Shown here: positions 8,623 to 17,841 of the stretch, in pieces | Position numbering within the stretch: position 1 is the first letter of the stretch | Layout: the number at the start of each line of letters is the position of its first letter | From: an uncultured Alphaproteobacteria bacterium | Lineage (GTDB): Bacteria; Pseudomonadota; Alphaproteobacteria; SP197 | Direction of reading: 5' to 3' | NCBI GenBank assembly: GCA_958295695.1 | Contig: OY282363.1 | Span: forward strand, 558,001-622,000 | Length of the DNA: 64,000 nucleotides | The notes under the pieces: model-generated | Told to the model about the DNA's origin: nothing | What the model saw: only the letters and a program-made list of their open reading frames with translations | Databases searched by the model: none | Made by a program: the position numbers and the translations under genes

Positions 8623-9489
8623 TCAGCCCTTGCCCTTCCAGGGGATGAGCCAACGCTCGAGCCGGCGCATGATCAGCTCGATGATGTAGCCGATCAGCCC
8701 GATGATGATGATTCCGATGACCACCGTGTCGGTCTGCAGGAAGTTCTTGGCGATCATGATCATGGAGCCCAGGCCCCTGTCGGCGGCGACCAGTTCCGCC
8801 GCCACGACCGTACCCCAGCACACGCCCATCGAGGTCCTGAGGCCCGTGAAGATCTCCGGAAGGGCGTTGGGCAGGATGACGTGCCGCAGGATCTGGAGCT
8901 TCGAGGCGCCGAGGGAGTAGGCCGCGTGCACCTTGGAGATGCGCACGCTGGAGACGCCCGCCCGGGCCGCGATCGTCATGATGAAGAGCGAGGCCAGGAA
9001 GAGCAGGAAGATCTTGGCGAACTCGTCGATGCCGAACCACAGGATGACGAGCGGGATGAGCGCCAGGGGCGGGATCGGCCGCATGAACTCCACGATCGGA
9101 TCGAAGAGGCCGCGGCCGGTGGACGACAGCCCCATGGCGAAGCCCAGGGGCACGCCGACCAGCGTGCCGTAGAACACGCCCGAGAGGACGCGGTAGACGC
9201 TGATGCCGATATGGTCCCACAGCGCGACGTTGCGGAACCCCTCGCCGGCGATCTTCACCAGGCGGTCCCACGTGCCGTCGATCGAGGGCCAGTAGAACGG
9301 CTCCACCAGCTCGAAGACCGAGGCGACGATCCAGGCCGCGAGGCAGGCGGCGACGGCGAGGATCGAATAGAACCGGCCGGAGTTGACCGCCGTGGCGTCG
9401 CCGAACTTCACGGTCTTCTGGCGCGTGAACGTGTTGTCGGCGAGTCCCAGCCAGACGGAGAGGTCGGAAGGCTTCGTCTTGTCGTCCAT
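8623..9489 (-). CDS. ABC transporter permease, taurine/nitrate/sulfonate type
   Basis: This is the membrane channel subunit of an importer made with the two upstream genes. The 288-residue protein has about six transmembrane segments and the permease loop that contacts the ATPase, AAYSLGASKLQILRHVILPN (EAA loop, family form), followed by ALPEIFTGLRTSMGVCWG. The fold places it in the SsuC/TauC group, which imports sulfonates, taurine, nitrate or pyrimidine precursors; the true substrate is unknown. It begins 10 bases after the ATPase gene. Confidence 0.9.
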   Translation of the reverse strand: MDDKTKPSDLSVWLGLADNTFTRQKTVKFGDATAVNSGRFYSILAVAACLAAWIVASVFELVEPFYWPSIDGTWDRLVKIAGEGFRNVALWDHIGISVYRVLSGVFYGTLVGVPLGFAMGLSSTGRGLFDPIVEFMRPIPPLALIPLVILWFGIDEFAKIFLLFLASLFIMTIAARAGVSSVRISKVHAAYSLGASKLQILRHVILPNALPEIFTGLRTSMGVCWGTVVAAELVAADRGLGSMIMIAKNFLQTDTVVIGIIIIGLIGYIIELIMRRLERWLIPWKGKG

Positions 9490-9499
9490 GATCCCGCTC

Positions 9500-10309
9500 C
9501 TAGCCCTGGTCCGCCTCGGCCTGGCCCATGATCTCCTCCTCCATGTTCCAGATCATGGAGAGGACCTCCTCGCGGGTCGCGACGAAGTCGGGGCCGGCCT
9601 TCACCTCGCGCGCCGGCTGGGACAGGGCCTGTTCCGGGAAGGGCAGGCGGAACTCCCTCTCGATCCGGCCGGGCCTCGGCGCCATCACGATCAGCCGCTC
9701 GCCCAGGAACAGGGCCTCCTCGACCGAATGGGTGATCAGGAGGATGGTCTTGCCGGTGTCCTTCCAGAGCTTCAGCACGAGATTCTGCATCTTCTCGCGG
9801 GTCAGCGCGTCGAGAGCGCCCAGCGGCTCGTCCATCAGGATGACGTCGGGATCGTTCGCGAGGCACCGGGCCAGCGCCACGCGCTGCTGCATGCCGCCCG
9901 AGAGCTGGTAGACCGGCTTGTCCCCGAAACCCTGGAGGCCGACCGTCGTCAGCAGGCGCTCGACCTTCTCGGTCGCCTCCGCGACGGGGCTTCCCGCCAT
10001 GCGCGGCCCGAAGGCCACGTTCCTGGCGACGGTCAGCCACTCGAACAGGGCGCCCTGCTGGAACACCATGCCGCGTTCGGCGCCCGGGCCCTCGACCCGC
10101 GTCCCGCCCATGCGGACCTCGCCCGCCGTCGGCGACAGGAAGCCCGCGATGATGTTGAGAAGCGTCGTCTTGCCGCAGCCCGAGGGGCCCAGGATGCTGA
10201 CGATCTCGCCCTGGTCGACGTCGATCGAAACATCGTTGAGGGCGTGAACCTCGCCGCCGCCGGGCAGCGTGTAAACCATGGAAATGCCGTCGATCGCGAT
10301 GCCCGCCAC
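9500..10309 (-). CDS. ABC transporter ATP-binding protein, taurine/nitrate type
   Basis: This subunit powers the importer by ATP hydrolysis on the cytoplasmic face. The 269 residues include Walker A GPSGCGKTTLLN, the signature QLSGGMQQRVALARCLANDP, Walker B VILMDEPLGALDALTRE and the switch histidine in LLITHSVEEALFLG. The C-terminal tail after PRPGRIEREF is typical of the TauB/SsuB group. The start is GTG at 10309 with a G-rich Shine-Dalgarno about 6 bases upstream. It lies between the binding-protein and permease genes in one operon. Confidence 0.92.
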   Translation of the reverse strand: MAGIAIDGISMVYTLPGGGEVHALNDVSIDVDQGEIVSILGPSGCGKTTLLNIIAGFLSPTAGEVRMGGTRVEGPGAERGMVFQQGALFEWLTVARNVAFGPRMAGSPVAEATEKVERLLTTVGLQGFGDKPVYQLSGGMQQRVALARCLANDPDVILMDEPLGALDALTREKMQNLVLKLWKDTGKTILLITHSVEEALFLGERLIVMAPRPGRIEREFRLPFPEQALSQPAREVKAGPDFVATREEVLSMIWNMEEEIMGQAEADQG

Positions 10310-10372
10310 GGACGCCCCCCAACCTGCCGGGCGGAAAGGGGCGGCGGGCTGTCCCGCCGCCCGTCCCTCCCG

Positions 10373-11356
10373 CTATTGCAGGAAGCTATCGTCGACGAAC
10401 GGCGAGTAGTCGTCCAGCGACGATTCCATGTTTCCGGCCTCGACCATGACGTCGGCGACGCCCTTGGTCATCTCCTGCACGCCGCCGCCCAGCCAGTTCG
10501 GGCCCATCTGGTCCGATGCGCTGGGGAAGCCGAAGTTGGCCAGCATGGCCGTCGTCGCGTCCTCGTCCATGCCGGCGGCGCCGGCGATGGTCGACAGCGC
10601 GGACGCCGGATCGGCCATGTAGGCCATGTTGGCCGCCTCGGTGACCTCCATGAACGTCCTGACGAGGTCGGGATGCTCGTTGGCGAAGTCCTCGGTCACG
10701 GTCACGATGTCGAAGGTGTTGATCCCGACCGCTTCCTGCTCGGCGCCGGTCATGAGCGGCGAGCCGACCTCCCTCATGCGGTCGAGCGCGCCGCCGAAGG
10801 CGCAGCCCATCGCGACGTCGCCGCGGATCAGGGCGACCGCCGCGTCGGCCGGGTTCATCTGCACCAGGTCGACCATGGAGGCGTCGACGCCCAGGTGGTC
10901 GAGCGTGCGCAGCAGCTTGTAGTGCGTCACGTTGCCGATCGGCGTGGCGACCTTCATGCCCTCGAGCTCGCCGGCGTTCTCCTTCGTGATGCCCGAATCG
11001 TCGCGGACGATGCAGAGGTCGTTCTCCGCGTAGGTCACCGCGATGCCCACCAGCTTGAGCGGCGCGCCGTTCGACACGCCGACGACGAACGGAACGAAAC
11101 CCTGGCTGTAGGCGATGTGAACGTCGCCCGAGACCATGGCCTGGGTCATCTCGTTACCGTTGCCGAAGGCGCGCCATTCGACCTCGACGCCCAGCGCTTC
11201 GTCGTAGGTCTTCTCGACCTGGGCGACCTGGTTGGCCGTCGGCCACTCCAGGAAGTAGGCGACGGTGATCGAGTCGATCGCAAGCGCGCCCGTGGCGCTC
11301 GTTACGAGGGCGAACGCGCCGGCCGCGACGCCCGCCAACAGCTTCTTCATGGTCAT
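10373..11356 (-). CDS. Taurine/sulfonate-type ABC substrate-binding protein
   Basis: This is the periplasmic protein that catches the substrate for the ABC importer. From the ATG at 11356 it is 327 residues with a signal peptide (MTMKKLLAG, hydrophobic core, cleavage after GALA, about residue 26). The mature part matches the NMT1/TauA-like fold, with ITVAYFLEWPTANQ and an inner block MVSGDVHIAYSQGFVPFVVG. AGGGAG lies 7 bases before this ATG; a longer in-frame start near 11527 would spoil the signal peptide. The ligand is unknown; taurine is one family option, and the nearby TauD-like gene at 46.6 kb is too far away to be used as evidence. Confidence 0.9.
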   Translation of the reverse strand: MTMKKLLAGVAAGAFALVTSATGALAIDSITVAYFLEWPTANQVAQVEKTYDEALGVEVEWRAFGNGNEMTQAMVSGDVHIAYSQGFVPFVVGVSNGAPLKLVGIAVTYAENDLCIVRDDSGITKENAGELEGMKVATPIGNVTHYKLLRTLDHLGVDASMVDLVQMNPADAAVALIRGDVAMGCAFGGALDRMREVGSPLMTGAEQEAVGINTFDIVTVTEDFANEHPDLVRTFMEVTEAANMAYMADPASALSTIAGAAGMDEDATTAMLANFGFPSASDQMGPNWLGGGVQEMTKGVADVMVEAGNMESSLDDYSPFVDDSFLQ

Positions 11357-11581
11357 GTGGACTCTCCCTACCCCATGGCGCCGGAGGATTCCGGCCATCG
11401 TCGGGGGAGACTCGCGGACGCTCGCGGGAAGACGGCGCCACGGTCCATGCCGCGGCGCGACTCCATTGCCCGCCTCGCTCCTTGGGCCGCCTCGCGCGGC
11501 GGCGCCTCCCTGATGAGGCCAGTACACACCAACATCCGCGGCCCGCTATGGAACCAACGGTTGTCGAAAGCTTGGACCAGT

Positions 11582-11596
11582 CCGGCCCCGGGCCGG
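11582..11596 (-). terminator. GC hairpin abutting the MFS stop codon
   Basis: CCGGCCC and GGGCCGG pair around a single base immediately past the stop codon of the MFS gene. There is no T run. The remaining 225 bases up to the binding-protein start hold no visible gene and must include the promoter of the ABC importer operon; no convincing -35/-10 pair was seen. Confidence 0.4.
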
Positions 11597-12850
11597 TCAG
11601 CGGGGCGTCGCCGCGGGGCGCGGCCGGTGCGTCCGCGCGATGGCCGCGACCGTGGCGATCAGCACGAGGTTGACGGCGTTCGCGGCGAAGCCCAGCAGGA
11701 ACGCCCAGCGATAGGTGCCGGTCCAGTCGAACATGGAGCCCGCGAGCTGACCGCCCGCGGCCATGCCGACGGCGCCGGACAGGAAGATCACGCCGACGCG
11801 CCAGCCCAGGCCCCGGGCCGGGTAAATCGCGCGCAGGGCGACGGCGTACATCGGCACCAGCCCGCCGAACCCCAGCCCGAACGCGGTGGCGCCGGCGAGC
11901 AGGACCGCGAGGGCGTCGGACGGGGCCATCGCGAGGAGCCCCGAAGCCTGCATTCCCGAAGCGATGAACATGGCCTTGATCCCGCCGATCCTGTCGGCGA
12001 GGAAGCCCATGCCCAGCCGGCCGACGAAGGACGCGCCCATGATCCAGGCCAGCAGGAAGGCGCCGTCGGAGTTCGTGTAGCCGATGTCGCGGACATGCGA
12101 GGCGATATGGACCAGCGGCATGGCCATCGCGAGGCAGCAGCACAGGATCGCGCCGTTCAGCAGAACGAACGGCAGGTTCTCGGCCATGCCTCCGAACCGG
12201 AACGCCGCTCCGCTCCGGGCTTCCCGCTCGGCCTGCATGGCCGACCAGCCCGGCGGGTCGCCCTTCAGCAGGAAGACCAGGGGCGGCATGGCGATCATGG
12301 CGAAGACGCCGTAGACGAAGACGGCGCCGCGCCAGCCGTAGAGCGCGATGAGGCTGTCGAAGACGGGAGGCCAGATTACGCCCGCCACGCCCTGGCCCGA
12401 GGCCACGATGGCGACGGCGAGCCCGCGCCGGCGGACGAACCAGCGGGTCGCCGCGGTGATGAGCGGGGCGAACAGCGTGGCGTTGCCGACGAACCCGATC
12501 ATGACGCCGAAGACCAGGCAGAACTGCCAGGGCTGGGTGACGTGGGAGAGAGTCAGCGCGCCCGAGGGAATCATCATGGCGCCGATCAGAACGACCGGCC
12601 GCGCGCCGATCCTGTCGGCCCAGCGGCCCATCAGGATGCCGCCGGCGCCGGTCCCGAGCATCTCGAGCGCGTAGGCGGCCGAGGTCGTGCCCCGCGACCA
12701 GCCCATGTCGTCGGAGATCGTCTTCACGTTGGACCACAGCAGGTACTCGATCCCCATGCCGCAGGTGATCAGCAGCAGCGAGGCGAGCGCGACGCGCCAA
12801 GCCGACAGCCCGTCGGCTTCGCCGTCGGCCGGCAAGGCGGGCCCGCTCAC
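11597..12850 (-). CDS. Major facilitator superfamily transporter
   Basis: This is an integral membrane transporter of 417 residues with about 12 hydrophobic segments. The loop between segments 2 and 3 carries the MFS signature GRWADRIGARPVVLIGAMM, and the matching loop in the second half is GRLGMGFLADRIGGIKAMFI. The monocarboxylate-porter-like layout and the cytoplasmic central loop (LKGDPPGWSAMQAEREA) suggest an organic anion or drug substrate, but this cannot be fixed. The start is GTG at 12850, inside the stop codon of the upstream gene (GTGA), so translation is coupled to it. Confidence 0.85.
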   Translation of the reverse strand: MSGPALPADGEADGLSAWRVALASLLLITCGMGIEYLLWSNVKTISDDMGWSRGTTSAAYALEMLGTGAGGILMGRWADRIGARPVVLIGAMMIPSGALTLSHVTQPWQFCLVFGVMIGFVGNATLFAPLITAATRWFVRRRGLAVAIVASGQGVAGVIWPPVFDSLIALYGWRGAVFVYGVFAMIAMPPLVFLLKGDPPGWSAMQAEREARSGAAFRFGGMAENLPFVLLNGAILCCCLAMAMPLVHIASHVRDIGYTNSDGAFLLAWIMGASFVGRLGMGFLADRIGGIKAMFIASGMQASGLLAMAPSDALAVLLAGATAFGLGFGGLVPMYAVALRAIYPARGLGWRVGVIFLSGAVGMAAGGQLAGSMFDWTGTYRWAFLLGFAANAVNLVLIATVAAIARTHRPRPAATPR

Positions 12851-13482
12851 GCCGCCGCCGCGGACGGACCGCTCCGGCCGCCGGCGCGGCGGGCGAGCCA
12901 GCGCCGGAGGTCGTCGGCCGTGTCGATGTCGGGCAGAACCTCGAGGCGCGCGGCGCGCGCGCCCGCGGGCAGGCCCCGCGCGGTGTCGGCCAGGGCGTGG
13001 GGCGTCGACCAGCGCACCGGCCCGAACAGGGGCGCGCCGCGCAGCGACGGCGCCACCCCGACGAGCCAGTAGCCGCCATCGTCGGCGGGACCGAAGACGG
13101 CGTCGTGCGTGCGCAGCAGGCGGAACGCGCGGGCGACGTGGCCGCGCCGAAGATCGGGAATGTCGCTGCCCACGACCACGACCGGCCCCGCCGGCATGGC
13201 GTCGATCGCCGCCCGCATGCGCTCGCCGAGGTCGCCTCCGGCCTGGGGGATCACCGGCAGGCCGCGGGTCCACGGACCCGGCGAGTCCGCCGCGCCGGCG
13301 GGCGTCGCCGCGATGACGGTCGACCAGCGCCCGCCGCGGCCGACGCGCGCCAGGGTCCGGCGCAGGACCGCCCGGTAGAAGGCCAGCGCCGCGCGGTCGC
13401 CGACCGCGGCGGCGAGCCGCGTCTTGACCCTGCCCGCCTCCGGCCTGCGGGCCATCACGATCGCGTGGCGCCGCGGCGTCAT
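12847..13482 (-). CDS. TIGR04282/DUF2064 family glycosyltransferase-like protein
   Basis: The 211-residue protein has the nucleotidyltransferase-like (GT-A) fold of DUF2064: N-terminal VMARRPEAGRVKTRLAAAVG, then VVVVGSDIPDLRRGHVARAF with an acidic metal site, then GPADDGGYWLVGV. Family members are annotated as glycosyltransferases or related to CofC, with no firm activity. It starts at the ATG at 13482, which overlaps the upstream stop codon (ATGA), and ends in the GTGA overlap with the MFS gene. The paired TIGR04282-TIGR04283 genes recur in many genomes, so they probably act together on one small metabolite. Confidence 0.85.
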   Translation of the reverse strand: MTPRRHAIVMARRPEAGRVKTRLAAAVGDRAALAFYRAVLRRTLARVGRGGRWSTVIAATPAGAADSPGPWTRGLPVIPQAGGDLGERMRAAIDAMPAGPVVVVGSDIPDLRRGHVARAFRLLRTHDAVFGPADDGGYWLVGVAPSLRGAPLFGPVRWSTPHALADTARGLPAGARAARLEVLPDIDTADDLRRWLARRAGGRSGPSAAAA

Positions 13483-14159
13483 CCGTAGAGCTTCGCGACC
13501 AGGCGCGGCGGCACGCCGAGGAAGTAGGAACCCAGGCAGACGAGGTTCCACGCCATGCGCGGGCCGTAGCCCATCCCGCGGTAGCGCGCCGGGCTGGTCA
13601 GCGCGTCGCACGGCAGCGTGACCAGTCCGCGCCGCCCGATGCGCCGGACCATGTCGACATCCTCCATGATCGGGATCGGCCTGAAGCCCCCGAGGCTGTC
13701 GTAGAAGGCGCGCGAGATCAGCAGCCCCTGGTCGCCGTAGGGCAGACCCAGCCAGCGGCCGCGGCGCTCGGCGAGCCATTCGACGCGCCGCGCCGCGGGC
13801 GACGGATCGTCGAAGCGCAGACGGAAGACCCCGGCCCGCTCCGCGTTGGCCGGCCTCGCCGCGAACGCCACCGCGGCCCGGCGCCATCCGGCCTGAAGCC
13901 GCGTGTCCGCATGAAGGAAGAGCAGCCAGGGCGCGTCCGTCGCCCCGGCGCCCGCCGCGAGCTGGCCGCCCCGGCCCCGCGGCGCGGCGACCACCCGGCA
14001 GCCCGCCGCCCGCGCCAACTCGGGCGTGGCGTCCCGCGATCCGCCGTCGACCACGACCGTTTCGACCGGATCCGCGGGGGCGGCGAGCACCGCCTCCAGC
14101 GTTCCGGGAAGCGTCGCGGCGGCGTTCAGCGTGGGAATGACGACGGCCAGACGGTCCAT
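13479..14159 (-). CDS. TIGR04283 family arsenosugar-type glycosyltransferase
   Basis: This is a family 2 glycosyltransferase of 226 residues. It opens with VVIPTLNAAATLPGTLEAVL, has VVVDGGSRDATPELA, the metal-binding HADT and the acceptor-side MEDVDMVRRIGRRG. The ATG at 14159 puts the first beta strand at the N-terminus; an upstream ATG at 14234 would add 25 residues without homology and run into the promoter of the divergent gene. TIGR04283 proteins are linked to arsenosugar synthesis in some bacteria; there is no arsenic gene here, so this role is only possible. It is the first gene of a three-gene coupled operon. Confidence 0.87.
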   Translation of the reverse strand: MDRLAVVIPTLNAAATLPGTLEAVLAAPADPVETVVVDGGSRDATPELARAAGCRVVAAPRGRGGQLAAGAGATDAPWLLFLHADTRLQAGWRRAAVAFAARPANAERAGVFRLRFDDPSPAARRVEWLAERRGRWLGLPYGDQGLLISRAFYDSLGGFRPIPIMEDVDMVRRIGRRGLVTLPCDALTSPARYRGMGYGPRMAWNLVCLGSYFLGVPPRLVAKLYG

Positions 14160-14199
14160 GGCGCGATCATACCGGCTTCGCGGCATCCGCCGAACGGTC

Positions 14200-14228
14200 T
14201 TGCCAAATCCTGTTTGTTCTTTTATTGT
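14200..14228 (+). promoter_or_regulatory. Sigma-70-type promoter for the radical SAM gene
   Basis: TTGCCA at 14200-14205 and TATTGT at 14223-14228 are 17 bases apart in a locally AT-rich stretch, 30 bases ahead of the ATG at 14258. This matches the housekeeping consensus well for so GC-rich a genome. Confidence 0.6.
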
Positions 14229-14257
14229 TCTCATCGAGAATCGAATCGGGAGACGCC

Positions 14258-15340
14258 ATGACCCGGCACAGGATCCACCTGCTTCAACGCAAGGGCCGCG
14301 GGGCCGCGAGCAACCGGACGGGCCGCTACGAGACCCATGCGCACGACCCGTTCGACGACGGTTGGGGCGCGATCGAGGAGGATCCGCCGCCGCTCGAAAC
14401 GCAGGTCTGGATCGATTCGAGCCGCACCGTGATCGCCAGGAACACGTCGCCCGACCTTTCGTTCGACCGTTCGATCAATCCCTACCGGGGCTGCGAGCAC
14501 GGTTGCGTCTACTGCTACGCGCGGCCGTCCCACGCCTGGCTGGGGCTGTCGCCGGGCCAGGACTTCGAATCGAAGCTGACGATGAAGCCCGACGCCGCCG
14601 CCCTCCTGCGCCGGGAGCTGGCCCGGCCGGGCTACCGGCCCCGCGTCATCGCGCTCGGCACCAACACCGACCCCTACCAGCCGATCGAGCGCCGCCACCG
14701 CGTCACGCGCCAGATCCTCGAGGTGCTGTCCGAATGCCGCCACCCCGTGGGCGTCGTCACCAAGTCGGGGCTGATCGCCCGCGACGCCGACATCCTCGGG
14801 CCCATGGCCGCCGGGCGGCTGGCCCGGGCCTTCGTCTCCGTCACCACCCTGGACCGCGGCCTCGCCCGCCGCATGGAGCCGCGCGCGCCGACCCCGGCCA
14901 GGCGGCTCGAGGCGATCGGGGCGCTGAGCGCGGCGGGCGTTCCCGTGGGCGTGATGTTCGCGCCCGTCGTGCCGGGGCTCAACGACGGCGAGATGGAGGC
15001 GGTGCTGGAGGCCGCGCGCGAGGCCGGCGCGACGACGGCCGGCTACACGCTCCTGCGCCTTCCCCACGAGATCAAGGACCTCTTCCGCGAATGGCTGGAG
15101 GCGCATGAGCCGGACCGGGCCGCGCGCGTGATGGCGCTGGTGCGCGATTGCCGCGGCGGACGCGACTACGACCCCGAATGGGGCGGGCGGATGAAAGGGT
15201 CCGGGCCCTTCGCCGACATGATCGCGCGCCGTTTCGCGCTCGCCCGCCGCCGCCACGGCCTCGACAACCGGGGCCCGGAGCTCGACTCCACCCGCTTCGT
15301 CAAGCCCGCCGCCGACCCCGGCCAGTTCGCGCTTCTGTAG
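14258..15340 (+). CDS. PA0069-family radical SAM protein
   Basis: The 360-residue protein binds a 4Fe-4S cluster and S-adenosylmethionine through CEHGCVYCYARPSH (Cys79, Cys83, Cys86). The sequence after it (GLSPGQDFESKLTMKPDA, ALGTNTDPYQPIERRHRVTR) is typical of the PA0069/Rv2578c group, which is related to spore photoproduct lyase but has no proven reaction. The ATG at 14258 follows GGGAGA; it removes 11 residues from the longest frame. The gene is alone, divergent from the glycosyltransferase operon. DNA lesion repair is suggested by the relatives but is not shown. Confidence 0.88.
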   Translation: MTRHRIHLLQRKGRGAASNRTGRYETHAHDPFDDGWGAIEEDPPPLETQVWIDSSRTVIARNTSPDLSFDRSINPYRGCEHGCVYCYARPSHAWLGLSPGQDFESKLTMKPDAAALLRRELARPGYRPRVIALGTNTDPYQPIERRHRVTRQILEVLSECRHPVGVVTKSGLIARDADILGPMAAGRLARAFVSVTTLDRGLARRMEPRAPTPARRLEAIGALSAAGVPVGVMFAPVVPGLNDGEMEAVLEAAREAGATTAGYTLLRLPHEIKDLFREWLEAHEPDRAARVMALVRDCRGGRDYDPEWGGRMKGSGPFADMIARRFALARRRHGLDNRGPELDSTRFVKPAADPGQFALL

Positions 15341-15396
15341 GCCATGCATCTTCGGTTCCGGGCTGGCGGCTTGAACAACTGGTTGTTTTCTATTTG

Positions 15397-15621
15397 ATGC
15401 TTTGTACAGGGATCGGGTTCCAATTGCCGGGATCGAGCAAGATTCCAGACCGGATTTCGGCGAACAAAAGACCAGACTACGAAGGTCTGGAGACGGCGGA
15501 TGCGGCCGCGAAGAACGACCGGCTCGATCTATCGGAGCGTGAGTCTCTTCTGAGCGAAATGCTTGCGACCCAACTGGAAGATGTCTTCATGCAAGCGACC
15601 CAAGCACGAACGCGGCGATAG
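15397..15621 (+). CDS. Possible small protein, unknown
   Basis: An open frame of 74 codons runs from ATG 15397. The composition is less GC-rich than its surroundings. The second half is a charged amphipathic helix (DRLDLSERESLLSEMLATQL). I recognise no family, and no good ribosome binding site precedes the ATG. It may be the remnant of a longer gene, or chance. Treat as hypothetical. Confidence 0.3.
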   Translation: MLCTGIGFQLPGSSKIPDRISANKRPDYEGLETADAAAKNDRLDLSERESLLSEMLATQLEDVFMQATQARTRR

Positions 15622-15721
15622 AAGCCCCCTACGCTTTCCGACCGGCGCGTCGTTCCCCCGCCGTGACAGCGCGGCCGGCGGCGGTCATGCTTCGGTCGAC
15701 TACGCCGGGGAGGCGGAGCCA

Positions 15722-16483
15722 ATGGCGGCGAGACGGTCTTTCGACCTTTCGGGCCGCGCGGCGGTCGTGACGGGGTCGGGACGCGGCCTGGGGGCGGCGG
15801 GCGCCTGCGTGGCGACCAACGCCAGGACGCCGGAGACCCGAGCGGCGAGGGCCGCCGCCATCCTCGACGCCGGGCCCTCGGCCACCCGGCCGACACCGCC
15901 GACCGCGCGGCCTGCGACGGCCCGGTCGCCGCGGCGCTCGAGGCGACGGCCCGGCTCGACATCCCGGTCCGCAACGCCGTCGGCAACCCGCACGCCCTCG
16001 CGGCCGAGGCGAGCCCGGACATGCGGAAGACCCGCCTCGACATCGAGGCCACGGGCTACTTCAACATGCGCCAGGCCGCCTACCCACCCGACGCGGGACG
16101 CGGGCGGCGGCGCGATCGTCTTCATCTCGGCGAGCTCCGGCGCGGTCGGCTACGCCGGGCTGGCGACCGTGGCCACGGCCAAGGGCGCGCTGGGCCGGTT
16201 CGCCCGCAACCTCGCGGTCGAATGGGCCCCCGACGACATCCGCGCGAACACCATGAACCCCGGCTACACCATGAACCCCGGCTACACCGAACGCCCGCCG
16301 GCCTCCGGCGACGTCAACCCGGGCGCCGGCGACCTCGAGGAGGAAGCGCGCAACCTGACGCCGCTGGGCCGGCGCGGCCGGCTGGAGGAGTTCGCCGACC
16401 CCGTCGTCTTCCTCGCGTCGGACGCCGCCGCCTTCGTCACCGGCCGGAGCCCGATGGTCGACGGCGGCTATTGCATCGAGTGA
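15722..16483 (+). pseudogene. Broken short-chain dehydrogenase/reductase gene
   Basis: Pieces of an SDR oxidoreductase lie in two frames. The start FDLSGRAAVVTGSGRGLGAA (NAD-binding Rossmann loop) and the end (IVFISASSGAVGYAGL to SPMVDGGYCIE) share one frame. The middle, readable as DIPVRNAVGNPHALAAEASP and EATGYFNMRQAAY, is in another, so there is a shift near 15880 and another near 16100. The catalytic YxxxK is gone: the K is in VATAK with Val where Tyr belongs. An 18-base unit encoding MNPGYT is duplicated at 16253-16288. The gene is therefore not functional. It lies 17 bases before the broken amine oxidase gene, probably a former operon. Confidence 0.85.
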
Positions 16484-16500
16484 GGCGGGCGGGGAGAACG

Positions 16501-17789
16501 ATGGAGCTCACGGCCGACGTCGCCATCCTGGGCGCCGGCGTCGCGGGGCTGACGGCGGCCTGGCGGCTCTCGGATCTCGACGCGGTCGTTCTGGAGGCCG
16601 ACAGCCACGTCGGCGGGCGGACGCTCTCGAAGACGTTCGAGGACGGAAGCTGGGCGAACTTCGCGGCCCAGTACGTCAGCGACGACAAGACCAGGATCGT
16701 CGAGATCGCCGACGCGCTCGGGCTGGGCTGACGCCGAGCGGGTTCCACTCCGACGAGTTCCGCATGGCGGCGCGGCCGGACGAGCGGGCCGACATCGACG
16801 TCTGGACGGCGCGGCTCCGGGACGAGATGAGCCGCCCCAGACCCGCCGACGCGCCCGAGCTCGACCGCGTCACCGTGGCCGAGTGGCTGGACGGCGCGCC
16901 GGCCTGCGTCCACGACTTCTTCGAGCGGTGGTGCGGCCAGCTCCTGTTCGCCTCGACCATCGAAACCTCGCTCTACGGCCTGATGCTGGTCTGGGGCGAC
17001 CAGCGCACCAGCGCCTTCGCCACGGAGCCGGTCGCCCGCGGCAACCGGGGCGACACCGTGTTCCGGGGCGGAACCGGCGCGCTCACCCGGGCGCTCGCCG
17101 CCGCGAGCGGCGCGACGATCCTCACCCGGACCGCCGCGACCCGCGTCGTCGTCGACGCGAACCGCTGCCGGATCGAGGCGCGGGGACCCGACGGCCCGGT
17201 CGTCGTCCACGCGCGGCAGGCGGTCGCTGCCCTGCCGGCGACGGTCGCCCGCGAGGCGATCGTCGGCCTGCCGGCCGGCAAGGCCGCGGCGCTCGGCCGG
17301 GTCCGCTACGGCCGCAACATCGCCACGCCCATCGCCGTCCTGCCCCAGGGCCGGAGGGCGGAGCCCTTTCCGCTCGCGCCGTCGCGCCACGACGCGGTCT
17401 ACTGCGCCAACGGCTTCGTCCCGAGGACGCCCGGCGACGTCGCCCGCGACGGCGGCTGCTTCCATTCCTACATCCACGACCGCCACGCCCGCGTCGTGTG
17501 GGACGACGGCCCCGACTCGATCCGGTCGGGCGCCTTTCGCGCGTTCTCCGCCGCGCATCCGGACCTCGCGGAGCGTGTGCATTTCGTCGGCTTCAAGCGC
17601 TGGCGCCACGCGCTGCCCCACATGTATCCCGGACGCATGGCCGACCTCGGACTCCTGCGGGCTTCCGTCGGCCCGATCCACTTCTGCGGCGACTACACCT
17701 GGACCTCGAACATGGACGGCGCCGCCCGCAGCGGCGACGCCGCCGCCGGGGTCCGCGCGGCGCTGGAGGGCCGGGCCGCGGCGTCGTAG
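16501..17789 (+). pseudogene. Frameshifted flavin amine oxidase gene
   Basis: The first 76 codons read as an FAD-dependent amine oxidase start: ADVAILGAGVAGLTAAWRL and VLEADSHVGGRTLS. A TGA at 16729 then stops the frame. One base away, the protein continues as LTPSGFHSDEFRMAARPDE and runs to the stop at 17787, with GTGALTRALAAASGA and a C-terminal FAD-binding segment IHFCGDYTWTSNMDGA. A single-base shift near 16725 therefore splits an otherwise intact 429-residue monoamine-oxidase-like protein. It could be a sequencing error, but the neighbour just upstream is also broken. Substrate unknown. Confidence 0.85.
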
Positions 17790-17841
17790 GGCGGGAGCGC
17801 CGTTTTCGCCGCGCCGCGGGTGGGCGTGGTAAGGTGGGGTC

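Noticed and set aside
15397-15621. Small ORF as a toxin or antitoxin
   Set aside because: Nothing in the sequence matches a toxin-antitoxin family and there is no partner gene; kept only as a hypothetical.
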